Shown here: positions 53,715 through 61,838 of the stretch, in pieces
Numbering within the stretch: the first letter of the stretch is position 1
Layout: each line of letters begins with the position of its first letter
From: Deltaproteobacteria bacterium
Lineage (GTDB): Bacteria > Myxococcota_A > Polyangia > Polyangiales > Houyiibacteriaceae
Assembly: GCA_017644045.1 (NCBI GenBank)
Contig: JAEPMI010000014.1
Location: 186,001 to 250,000, forward strand
Reading direction: 5' to 3'
Length of the DNA: 64,000 bases
Made by a program: the position numbers and the translations under genes
The notes under the pieces: generated by a model
What the model was told of the DNA's origin: nothing
Databases searched by the model: none
Seen by the model: the letters and a program-made list of their open reading frames with translations, nothing else

Positions 53715-56204
53715 ATGGCGCCCATGGACGCGACGAAGCCGTTCTCCGTTCTCTCGCTCGCGACGTGTTTGGTGGCCTCGGTCGCGTCGGCGGACCCCCC
53801 GTGGCCGTCGCAGACCTATCCGCGAGAGGCCTTCCTCGTGACCGTGGAGGACGCCGCCACGCTGCAGGAGGCGCTGGACACGCACGGCATCGTTCGCCTC
53901 GAGCGCGGTGAGTACCGATGCGGGGAGTGCGCCGATGAGGCGAACCCGCTGAGGCTCAGCAGTGGGATGCAGATCTATGGGCTGGGGGTTTCGACTTCCC
54001 TCCCGCCGATCGTCGTCGAGCCGGGGACGACGGGACTCGTCCTGTCGAACCTGAGCGTTCCGCACATCGGGGTCACCTTTCCAGCCTCCGAGGAGGTCAC
54101 TCGCGACAACCTCTTCTTCTTCATGAGCGGGGGGCTCCACATCGAGGGCGCACGCTTCGAGGACAACGTGGTGGTGGGACTCGAAGGCGGGTCCATCGTG
54201 GCAGACACGAGCGAGGGGGGCTGGCTTCGGAACAACCGTTTCATCCGCATTCGAGCGCACTACAACGGGCGACTTCTCGATCTGGTCGGCGACGAGGCCC
54301 GCGAGTCCTACGGCAACGTCTTCGTGTGGGGGAATCACCTGGGTGGCCCGGACAACTCCGTGACGGTGGAGAACTACCCGGATCTGACCATCGTCGGGTA
54401 CGACGTGGAGTCCTACGAGCCCAGCGACACGGCGCGACGGCTGCCGACCTATCTGGTCCGCTCGGTCGATACCATGCAGCTCTGGACGGCGGGCGGCGCG
54501 ACCTCGGACGATCAGCAACCGGTGTTCGATATCGGTGCGACGGAAGCCTTGCTCTACACCGCGCGGATGGGTGGACGAACGGACGGCCCCTTCGTCGTCT
54601 TCAGTGAGGCGGTCGAGCGGGCGGTGTCCTTCAACGGTCCGAGCAAGCTCCGCTTCGACAACCCGGACGGCGTCTTCTACGGCTCGAAAGGGAGCGGCGT
54701 CCAAGGCAACGCGGAGGGAGAGGGGCGGTCCTTCTGGCGGTACGTCTCGGAGTCCGAAACGGAGCTCGTGAGCGAGCCCTTGTCCGCGGAGGACGCAGAA
54801 GCGATTCGGGCGCTGTATCGTGTGCGACCAGAGCGCATCGCCTGGGATCGACCCTCGTTCGATCCGATTCCGGACCCGACGGGGCCGGATTGGGCGGACG
54901 GTCTCGACGCTCAGCCAGACTCGACGGCGATGCTTCAGGCGCTCATCGATGCCGACGAGGTCGTGATGCTCGAGCCGGGCATCTACTATGTCTCGAGCTC
55001 ACTCGAGATTCGCGGGGGCACCACGATCGTCGGCGCCGGCGCGGACCGAACGGCGATCGTGGCCAAAGACCCCGACATGGACATCTTCGTCTACGACCGA
55101 GATGCGGAGGGGTCTCGCTATCACATCCAGATGATGGACCTGACGCTTCAAGGTGGCCGCAACGGGGTCCACCTCGAGGGTGAGCCTGGCGACGGAGGCC
55201 AGTACTCACAGTTCCTCTACTCGCACCTCGTGTTCCGTGACTTCTCCAACGCGGGGTTCTTCGTCGACCAGATCTTCGGGCTCGACAACGGGCTCTTCTA
55301 CCACGTCGATTTCGTCAACTCGGGCACGGGCTTCAAGCAGTACGTGGACCAAAGCGATGACTACGAGGGGGGTGGGCCCAACAGTGGGTACGTCGACAAG
55401 GTCACGTTCTACGGCTGTCAGTTCGTGGGCAACGACCTCGGCGCGGATCTGAGCGCACGGCGTGGGGACAACCTGAACTCGTTCACCAGCTGCCGCTTCG
55501 AGGACAACGTCAGCGGCGCGATCTACGCGCCCAGCAACATCGACCTGCAACTCGTCCACAGCGACCTCATCAACAACGGAGGCGACCCCTCCGTCTTCGG
55601 CGTGAGTGACATCGTCAGCTGCTACTTCCGAGCGGACGAGCGCGGGGAGTCGCTGATCTCGAACGGCCGCATCGAGGGCACTCGCTTCGAGCGGGGTTCG
55701 TCGACGACCGCGCGCCTCTACTCGCACTCCGGCGATGTCTTCTGGTCGGCCAACGGTTCGTGGGCCAACTGGTCGAACACGGTGATGGTGAACTCCAGCG
55801 CCGACGACATCGACGTTGGCAACGTCACCTTTGGCGCCTTCCTCAACAGCGATCTCCCGGCTCGACCCGACTTGAGCAAGCCGGCCGTGACGGTGTTTCC
55901 CGAGGTCATCGAGGACCGCGCCGTCGGCCACCGGCCCGAGATCGAAGTCCTCACGTTGGTCGACGGTGAGGTGAATCCTCGGCCTCAGCTCTTGGTTCGA
56001 GTGGACCCTACGGTCGACCCAGGCGCGCCAGGAGACGACGCAGGGCCCGGAGGCGCGGGTCGCGACGGGGGAAGCGCTGGCGACACGTCGACCGGCGGTG
56101 GATGTGGCTGTCGCACCATTCCCAGCGAGGGGGGCTCGATCTGGTCGAGCCTCCTCCTCGGCGCGCTCCTGTTCCGGCGAAGGGGCCGGACACGAGTAGG
56201 CTGA
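53715..56204 (+). CDS. Parallel beta-helix protein with a MYXO-CTERM-type tail
   Basis: About 829 residues: signal peptide (FSVLSLATCLVASVASA), a long right-handed beta-helix (about 30-760; e.g. GGLHIEGARFEDNVVVGLEG, FYGCQFVGNDLGADLSARRG), a Gly/Asp/Ser linker, then CGC (GGGCGCRTIP), a hydrophobic stretch (SIWSSLLLGALLF) and RRRGRTR. That tail is the MYXO-CTERM surface-sorting pattern. Pectate-lyase-type catalytic residues were not identified, so it is a surface beta-helix with unknown substrate. The ATG at 53715 or 53724 gives the signal. Confidence 0.86.
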   Translation: MAPMDATKPFSVLSLATCLVASVASADPPWPSQTYPREAFLVTVEDAATLQEALDTHGIVRLERGEYRCGECADEANPLRLSSGMQIYGLGVSTSLPPIVVEPGTTGLVLSNLSVPHIGVTFPASEEVTRDNLFFFMSGGLHIEGARFEDNVVVGLEGGSIVADTSEGGWLRNNRFIRIRAHYNGRLLDLVGDEARESYGNVFVWGNHLGGPDNSVTVENYPDLTIVGYDVESYEPSDTARRLPTYLVRSVDTMQLWTAGGATSDDQQPVFDIGATEALLYTARMGGRTDGPFVVFSEAVERAVSFNGPSKLRFDNPDGVFYGSKGSGVQGNAEGEGRSFWRYVSESETELVSEPLSAEDAEAIRALYRVRPERIAWDRPSFDPIPDPTGPDWADGLDAQPDSTAMLQALIDADEVVMLEPGIYYVSSSLEIRGGTTIVGAGADRTAIVAKDPDMDIFVYDRDAEGSRYHIQMMDLTLQGGRNGVHLEGEPGDGGQYSQFLYSHLVFRDFSNAGFFVDQIFGLDNGLFYHVDFVNSGTGFKQYVDQSDDYEGGGPNSGYVDKVTFYGCQFVGNDLGADLSARRGDNLNSFTSCRFEDNVSGAIYAPSNIDLQLVHSDLINNGGDPSVFGVSDIVSCYFRADERGESLISNGRIEGTRFERGSSTTARLYSHSGDVFWSANGSWANWSNTVMVNSSADDIDVGNVTFGAFLNSDLPARPDLSKPAVTVFPEVIEDRAVGHRPEIEVLTLVDGEVNPRPQLLVRVDPTVDPGAPGDDAGPGGAGRDGGSAGDTSTGGGCGCRTIPSEGGSIWSSLLLGALLFRRRGRTRVG

Positions 56205-56351
56205 CGGCCGCTCAGAGCCGCCTTCATCGCTTCCCCAAGAGCGGTTTCGGGCGCGGTGGGATGGACCGTCGATGGGCGGACAGGCTCGCGAACCCGGATC
56301 GCGTTCCATCCAGACTGGCGTTTCACTCCGGTTGAACCTATCAATCGCGCC

Positions 56352-57050
56352 GTGGACGTCAGTCGACAGACCGTTCCGCGCGCGTTCGACCGCGTGGCCC
56401 GCCGCTACGACCTGATGACCGGGATGAACCCCGGCTATCGGCGGCACCTGCGCATGAGCGCCGAGCGCATGCGGGCGCCGCGCGAGGGTCGGCTGCTCGA
56501 TCTCTGCTGCGGCACTGGTCTGAGCACGGCCGCCGTGCGCGCGGCGTACCCGGGGGCCGAGATCGTCGGGCTCGACGCGAGCGAGGGCATGCTCGAGGAG
56601 GCGCGGCAGAAGCGCGAGCTGGCCGCGGACTTCGTGCTCGGCGACGCGACGGACCCCGCGGCCGCCGGCGTCGAGGGGACCTTCGGCGGAATCCTGATGG
56701 CCTACGGGATCCGCAACGTGCCCGACCGCGACCGCTGCCTGGCCAACGTGCTCGCGTTGCTCGAGCCCGGCGCGCGGATCGTCTTTCACGAGTACTCGGT
56801 CCAGGACGACCGGATCCGCCAGACGATCTTCAACGCGGTCTGCGCCGGGTTCATCGAGCCCGCCGGCTGGCTGACCAGCCGCGACGCGTCGATCTACCGC
56901 TACCTGCGGCGGAGCGTGAACGAGTTCGACGGCGTCGAGGCCTTCGAAGAGCGGCTGCGCCTCGCGGGCTTCGACGAGGTCGAGACCCTGCCGCTCGACG
57001 GCTGGCAGCGCGGCATCGTGCACAGCTTCGTGGCGCGGCGTCCCCGATGA
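56352..57050 (+). CDS. crtT: UbiE/CrtT-type methyltransferase
   Basis: About 232 residues, class I SAM methyltransferase: RAFDRVARRYDLMTGMN, motif I LLDLCCGTGLSTAAVRAAYP, AYGIRNVPDRDRCLANVLAL and the LEPGARIVFHEYS strand. In this ubiE-like family it resembles CrtT, the methyltransferase beside crtU in actinobacterial isorenieratene clusters; this assignment rests on position, since UbiE-type sequence alone cannot decide. GTG 56352 is a chosen start; the frame is open further upstream. Its stop overlaps crtU (ATGA). Confidence 0.72.
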   Translation: MDVSRQTVPRAFDRVARRYDLMTGMNPGYRRHLRMSAERMRAPREGRLLDLCCGTGLSTAAVRAAYPGAEIVGLDASEGMLEEARQKRELAADFVLGDATDPAAAGVEGTFGGILMAYGIRNVPDRDRCLANVLALLEPGARIVFHEYSVQDDRIRQTIFNAVCAGFIEPAGWLTSRDASIYRYLRRSVNEFDGVEAFEERLRLAGFDEVETLPLDGWQRGIVHSFVARRPR

Positions 57051-58462
57051 GAGTGCTCGTCGCCGGTGGTGGGCTCGCGGGACTCGCGTCCGCCACGGTG
57101 CTCGCCGAAGCCGGCCACTCGGTGGTGGTCGTCGAGCGCGACGGCTTCCTCGGAGGGCGCGCCGGCGCATGGACCGAAACACTCCCCGACGGAACGCCCT
57201 ACCAGATGGAGCGCGGCTTCCACGCGTTCTTCCGCCAGTACCACTGCCTTCGTTCGCTGATGCGGCGGGTCGATCCCGACCTGAGCGTGCTCGAGCCGCA
57301 GGTCGACTACCCGGTGCACGGACCGGACGGGAGCGTGCAGAGCTTTCGCGATCTGCCGACCTCGACGCCCGCGAACGTCGCGACCCTCGCGTGGCGGAGC
57401 CCGACCATCGGGCTGCTGGACCTATCGCGCGTGAAGCTCCGCCCGACCCTCGCGATGATGGCCTTCGGCGATCACACCTGGAAGCGCTGGGACGGCGTTA
57501 GCGCGAAGGACTACCTCGACGCGCTCGGATTCCCGCCCGACGCGCGGCGCATGCTCTTCGAGGTCTTCAGCCACAGCTTCTTCAACCCGGAGGAAGACCT
57601 CTCCGCGGCAGAGCTGCTCATGCAGTTCCACTTCTATTTCCTGGCCAACCCAGATGGCCTGGTCTTCGACACGATGCGGAAGCCCTTCTCGACGGGCCTC
57701 TTCGAGCCGCTCCGGCGCTACCTCGAGGATCGCTCGGTGGCGATCCGCACCGACACCGAGCTCCGCGCGCTGCACCTCGGCCGCGCACCGATCGCGGTCG
57801 AGACCAGCGATGGAACCGAGTCGGTCGACGCGGTCGTGCTCGGCCTCTCGGTCCCCGGGCTGCGCGAGCTCGCGCGCCGCTCACCGCCCCTCGGCGGGCT
57901 CCTCGGCGAAGGGCTCGGCGCGCTCGAGGTCACCCACCCCTTCGCGGTCTGGCGGCTCTGGCTCGACCGGCCGGTGCGCGCGGATCGGCTGCCCTTCGTC
58001 GGCACCGTCGGCCACGGCCTGCTCGACAACATCAGCGTCTACGAGCGGCTCGAAGACGAGAGCGCGGCGTGGGCGAAGGCACACGGCGGCTCGGTGATCG
58101 AGCTCCACGGGTACGCGGTCCCGCCCGAGTTGGACGAGGCCACCATCAAGGCCGACCTGCTCGCGGGCCTCGAAGCGGTCTACCCCGAGACGCGCGGCGC
58201 GGGCGTCGTCCACGAGCGCTTCCTGCTCCGCCACGACTGCCCCGCCTTCCGACCCGGTAGCCACGCCGTGCGACCCGGCGTCGAAACCCGCGATCCCCGC
58301 GTGAAGCTCGCGGGTGACTTCGTCGCGATGCCCTTCCCCTGCGCGCTGATGGAGCGCGCGACCGCCAGCGGTTTCGCCGCGGCCAATCAGCTCATCGGCG
58401 AGGAGCGGCAGCCGCTCCTGCACGGGCCGGTTCGCGGACCACTCGCAGCGCTCCGCTTCTGA
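57047..58462 (+). CDS. crtU: CrtU-type carotenoid desaturase/methyltransferase (FAD)
   Basis: 471 residues. Rossmann FAD motif G7-x-G9-x-x-G12 (VAGGGLAGLASATVLAEAGH), ERDGFLGGRAGAW, then MERGFHAFFRQYHCLRSLMR, VFSHSFFNPEEDLSAAELLM and the C-terminal KLAGDFVAMPFPCALMERAT. The GFHAFFRQYH segment and length fit the CrtU/CruE desaturase-methyltransferase group (beta-carotene to aromatic isorenieratene-type rings) better than CrtI phytoene desaturases. No Rieske domain is fused at its C terminus; one is encoded separately on the opposite strand, with a 71-bp tail overlap. Translationally coupled to crtT. Confidence 0.78.
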   Translation: MRVLVAGGGLAGLASATVLAEAGHSVVVVERDGFLGGRAGAWTETLPDGTPYQMERGFHAFFRQYHCLRSLMRRVDPDLSVLEPQVDYPVHGPDGSVQSFRDLPTSTPANVATLAWRSPTIGLLDLSRVKLRPTLAMMAFGDHTWKRWDGVSAKDYLDALGFPPDARRMLFEVFSHSFFNPEEDLSAAELLMQFHFYFLANPDGLVFDTMRKPFSTGLFEPLRRYLEDRSVAIRTDTELRALHLGRAPIAVETSDGTESVDAVVLGLSVPGLRELARRSPPLGGLLGEGLGALEVTHPFAVWRLWLDRPVRADRLPFVGTVGHGLLDNISVYERLEDESAAWAKAHGGSVIELHGYAVPPELDEATIKADLLAGLEAVYPETRGAGVVHERFLLRHDCPAFRPGSHAVRPGVETRDPRVKLAGDFVAMPFPCALMERATASGFAAANQLIGEERQPLLHGPVRGPLAALRF

Positions 58463-59378
58463 CCTCCGTCCGTAGCGCGTAGCGGCGCTCGGCGTAGGCG
58501 ACGTCTTCCACCCAGAGGCGCGCGGCGCGCCGTTCGATGAAGGGCCGGAGCAGCGGTGCGACCTGTCGTGCGAAGCGGAAGCCCTTGCGGTCGGAGCTCG
58601 CGATGGTGGCCTCGACCACGGCGCATCGGCCGTCGTCGATGGGGCTGGCGTGGGTCTCCACGACGGATCCGATGCCGTCGCCGCCGGTGATGGTCATGAC
58701 GATCGAGCGGCGGGTCGGCGCGTGAAAGGTGCAGTCGACCTCCACGACCAGCGGACCGATTGCGCGGTAGGCGACCCGGAGCGTGATCCGATCGGGGTCT
58801 TTGTCGGTGACCCGCAGCGTCGCGAACGAGTGTGGGTGGTAGTGGGTGCCGTGCCAGGGATCGAGCCGGTTGGCGACGATGTCCTCGGCTTCGCAGCGCG
58901 CGTCCATGCGGACGACGCCGCTCACGAAGCGCTCCGGCCGCGGGCTCACCACGGGCGCGTCGGTCAGCGCCTCGCCGGCGATCGCGCGCACCCAGACGAG
59001 CACTCCGTCGTCGTGGGTCTTCAGGCACTGCCAGGTGCCGCGCCCCTCGGCGCCGAGCGCGAGCCCGTGCCACGGGCAGACCACGCGTCCGTCCTCGACG
59101 CGCCCTTCGTGGAGCTCCGCGCCCATGTGCGGGCAAGCGTTCGGGGCGGCCACCACCTGGTCCTTCGCGCGAAACACGACGAGGTCTCGACCGGCGACCC
59201 GCAGCTTGCGCGGCTTCTCGCCGATGCGGTGCGACGCATCGAGCACGCACCAGCCGCCGCCCTCGCGAGCCATCGCTCGGGTGGTGGCTTCCGCGATGAA
59301 GCGCGGATCGGCCTCCACCCAGTCCGGTCGCTCGGACTGGGGCGGGAGCTCGGGCAGGCGTCGTCCGATCCGGATCAT
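58392..59378 (-). CDS. Rieske non-haem iron oxygenase-like protein
   Basis: 328 residues. Rieske cluster C82-x-H84 (ACPHMGAELHEG) and C101-x-x-H104 (CPWHGLALGA), then a ligand set typical of Rieske oxygenases: D173, H176 and H181 in NRLDPWHGTHYHPHSF (D-x-x-H-x4-H). In carotenoid pathways Rieske proteins of this kind (CruH) oxidise the aromatic-ring methyl groups of CrtU/CruE products. Electron donor not in the window. Lies 40 nt after crtY, probably co-transcribed with it. It overlaps the crtU tail by 71 bp. Confidence 0.8.
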   Translation of the reverse strand: MIRIGRRLPELPPQSERPDWVEADPRFIAEATTRAMAREGGGWCVLDASHRIGEKPRKLRVAGRDLVVFRAKDQVVAAPNACPHMGAELHEGRVEDGRVVCPWHGLALGAEGRGTWQCLKTHDDGVLVWVRAIAGEALTDAPVVSPRPERFVSGVVRMDARCEAEDIVANRLDPWHGTHYHPHSFATLRVTDKDPDRITLRVAYRAIGPLVVEVDCTFHAPTRRSIVMTITGGDGIGSVVETHASPIDDGRCAVVEATIASSDRKGFRFARQVAPLLRPFIERRAARLWVEDVAYAERRYALRTEVRSGALRVVREPARAGAAAAPRR

Positions 59379-59418
59379 GGGCGCAGTCTTAGAGCGGATG
59401 TCCTGGGCAGGGAAGGGC

Positions 59419-60492
59419 TCACGGCATTCCCACCCGTCGCTTCAGCGAGCGGGTCAGCACCTTCATCGCCTCCAGCGTGAAGGGTCCGGCCGGCAGGGAG
59501 CGCATGACCGCGAGCAGGTCGCTGGTGGAGGCCGCTTCCATCAGGAAGCGCGCGAGGCTGTCGGCGTTCACCCGGTCGAAGAGCCGGTGGAAGAGCTCGG
59601 GGGCGCGCGTGGGCTCGGCGTCGAGGCGCGCGAGGAAGATGGCGTCGAGGAGCCGGTCGCGTTCCGAGCGCACGGTGGTGGGCGGTGGTTCCCCCTCGGC
59701 CAGAGCCTCGGCGATCGCCTGGGCGTGCCGCTGCGCGAACGCGAAGGCGTAGCCCGTCGAGGGCTTGGCCATCCCTCCAGCGATGCCGATCCGCGTGACT
59801 CGCTCTGGGGAAGGCGCGAGCGGCTCGGTGCTCATCGGGATCACGCCGCCCTCGGTGCCGGTGACCTCCAGCGGGCCGAGCGGCGCCAGCGCCTCGTCCA
59901 GGCATCGCTCGAAGTCGGCGTCGGTGATCGTCTCGCGGGTGAAGTAGGTGTCTTCGACGAGCGCTTCGGTGTCCGAGGTCGGGAGCACGTAGAGGAAGTG
60001 GACCCCGCGCGATTGGTCCACGCGGAAGTCCATGAGCATCGCCTGGCGCGGATCGAAGACGGGTCGCGCGGTGCGCACGAAGCGACCGCGGAAGACCTGC
60101 AGGAGCGTGCCGGCTGGGGCGGGGATGGGGCGCGAGTCGAAGACGAGGTCGGCGTCGAGGTCGTCCGGGGTCACCGAACGGCCGAAGTGCAGCCGTGCGC
60201 CTCCCAACCGAGACAGCGCATCGTCCACGAACGCGCTGCCCTCGATCATCGCGTAGGGATGCATGGTGAGGAACGAGTGCGCTTCCCCTTCGTCGGTGGC
60301 GACGGCGACCCGGGTCCAGCGGTGGCCGATGAGGTCGCTGAACGGGTGGAGCTCGACCTCGAAGCCGCAGAAGGTGCGTTCGCGGGGTGGCGCCTCCGCG
60401 GCCTCGTACACGTCGACCTCGATGCCCCGTTCGGCGAGCGCGACGGCGAGGCTCAGGCCGCTCATCCCGGCCCCGATGATGGCGGCACTCAC
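59419..60492 (-). CDS. crtY: Lycopene beta-cyclase (CrtY type)
   Basis: 357 residues. FAD motif AIIGAGMSGLSLAVALAERG, ERTFCGFEVELHPFSDLIGH (the RTWCFW-like motif of CrtY), SRGVHFLYVLPTSDTEALVE, the ITDADFERCLDEALAPLG region and IGIAGGMAKPSTGYAFAFAQ. The enzyme cyclises the ends of lycopene to give beta-carotene. The GTG start at 60492 overlaps the stop of the secretion-ATPase gene (GTGA). Ends 40 nt before the Rieske gene. Confidence 0.86.
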   Translation of the reverse strand: MSAAIIGAGMSGLSLAVALAERGIEVDVYEAAEAPPRERTFCGFEVELHPFSDLIGHRWTRVAVATDEGEAHSFLTMHPYAMIEGSAFVDDALSRLGGARLHFGRSVTPDDLDADLVFDSRPIPAPAGTLLQVFRGRFVRTARPVFDPRQAMLMDFRVDQSRGVHFLYVLPTSDTEALVEDTYFTRETITDADFERCLDEALAPLGPLEVTGTEGGVIPMSTEPLAPSPERVTRIGIAGGMAKPSTGYAFAFAQRHAQAIAEALAEGEPPPTTVRSERDRLLDAIFLARLDAEPTRAPELFHRLFDRVNADSLARFLMEAASTSDLLAVMRSLPAGPFTLEAMKVLTRSLKRRVGMP

Positions 60493-61787
60493 CGCAGCGC
60501 GTGCAGCGCGGCGCGAGTCTCGTCGAGCGCGCTCCGCTCGTGCTTGCCCTGCCGGAGGAAGGCTTCGATGCGCTCGATGCGCGCCAGGGCAGCGTCCAGC
60601 TTCGGGTCGCTGCCCCGCTCGTAGGCGCCGAGCGAGACCAGATCGCGCTTCGCCTCGTAGATCGCCAGGTGCTCGCGGAGCTGCCGTGCGTCGTCGCGGT
60701 GCTCGTCGTCGGTGACCGCGTCCATCACGCGGCTCAGCGAATGGAGCACGTCGATCGCCGGCCAGCGACCGCGGGCGCCGAGCGCGCGATCGAGGATCAC
60801 GTGCCCGTCGAGGATGCCGCGGACCTCGTCGGCGATCGGCTCCTCCATGTCGCCGCCTTCGACGAGCACGGTGTAGACCGCGGTGATCGATCCACCGGGG
60901 GCGGTGCCGCTGCGCTCGAGCAGACCGGGGAGGGCGGCGAAGACGCTCGGCGGATAGCCGCGTCGTGCCGGTGGCTCACCCGCGGCCAGGCCCACCTCGC
61001 GACCGGCGCGCGCGAAGCGCGTCACCGAGTCCATCATCAGCAGTACGCGCTCGCCGCGGTCGCGGAAATACTCGGCGATACTCGTCGCGACGTAGGCACT
61101 CTTGAGTCGCACCAATGCCGGCGCGTCACTCGTGGCGCACACCACCACGCCGCGCTTGCGGCCCTCCTCGCCGAGGCTGTCCTCGAGGAACTCACGCACC
61201 TCGCGACCACGCTCGCCGATCAGACAGATCACGAAGACGTCTGCGTCGGCCTGCCGCGCGATCTGGCCCATCAGGGTCGACTTGCCCACGCCGCTGCCGG
61301 CGAAGAGGCCGACCCGCTGTCCCTCGCCGAAGGTCAGCAGCCCATCGAGCGCGCGGACGCCGAGGGTCATCGGCGTGTCGATGCGCGGTCGCTCCATCGG
61401 GTTCGGTGGCGTGCGCATCACCGCCCAGGGCTCGCCCTGCAGCGCGGCGCCGCCATCGATCGGTGCGCCGAGCCCGTCCACGACCCGACCGAGCAGGTCG
61501 GGCCCGCAGCGGATCGAGAGCGGCGCCCCCGTGGGCCGCACCGGGTCGTCCGGGCCGATGCCCTCCGCCCGTCCGAGCGGCATGAGCTTCGCCTCGTCGC
61601 CGTCGAAGCCGACCACTTCGGCTCTCAGCGGCTCCTGGCCGCGCCGCTCGATGGCGACGATCTCCCCGATCCGCACCCCCGGGATGGCGGCGCGAACGCC
61701 CAGCCCCACCAGGCTGGTCACCCGGCCGACGACGCCGACCGGGTCCGCGCTCGCGACGCGCTCGAGCAGTTGGTCCAGGTTCCCCAC
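60489..61787 (-). CDS. FliI/SctN-family type III export ATPase
   Basis: About 432 residues. Walker A in FAGSGVGKSTLMGQIARQ (K169), ERGREVREFLED (with GE Walker-B context), RVLLMMDSVTRFARAGREVG and GLLERSGTAPGGSITAVYTV all match the flagellar/type III ATPase family, in distinction to F-type beta subunits. It forms the hexameric engine at the export gate. GTG 61787 is used since it gives the usual length (TTG 61823 is possible). No other secretion or flagellar gene is near, and its stop overlaps the crtY start. Confidence 0.9.
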   Translation of the reverse strand: MGNLDQLLERVASADPVGVVGRVTSLVGLGVRAAIPGVRIGEIVAIERRGQEPLRAEVVGFDGDEAKLMPLGRAEGIGPDDPVRPTGAPLSIRCGPDLLGRVVDGLGAPIDGGAALQGEPWAVMRTPPNPMERPRIDTPMTLGVRALDGLLTFGEGQRVGLFAGSGVGKSTLMGQIARQADADVFVICLIGERGREVREFLEDSLGEEGRKRGVVVCATSDAPALVRLKSAYVATSIAEYFRDRGERVLLMMDSVTRFARAGREVGLAAGEPPARRGYPPSVFAALPGLLERSGTAPGGSITAVYTVLVEGGDMEEPIADEVRGILDGHVILDRALGARGRWPAIDVLHSLSRVMDAVTDDEHRDDARQLREHLAIYEAKRDLVSLGAYERGSDPKLDAALARIERIEAFLRQGKHERSALDETRAALHALR

Positions 61788-61838
61788 GTACTCGCTATAG
61801 TCGAGCGGTTGGAATGGAGACAACCCGTTCGCGATACC

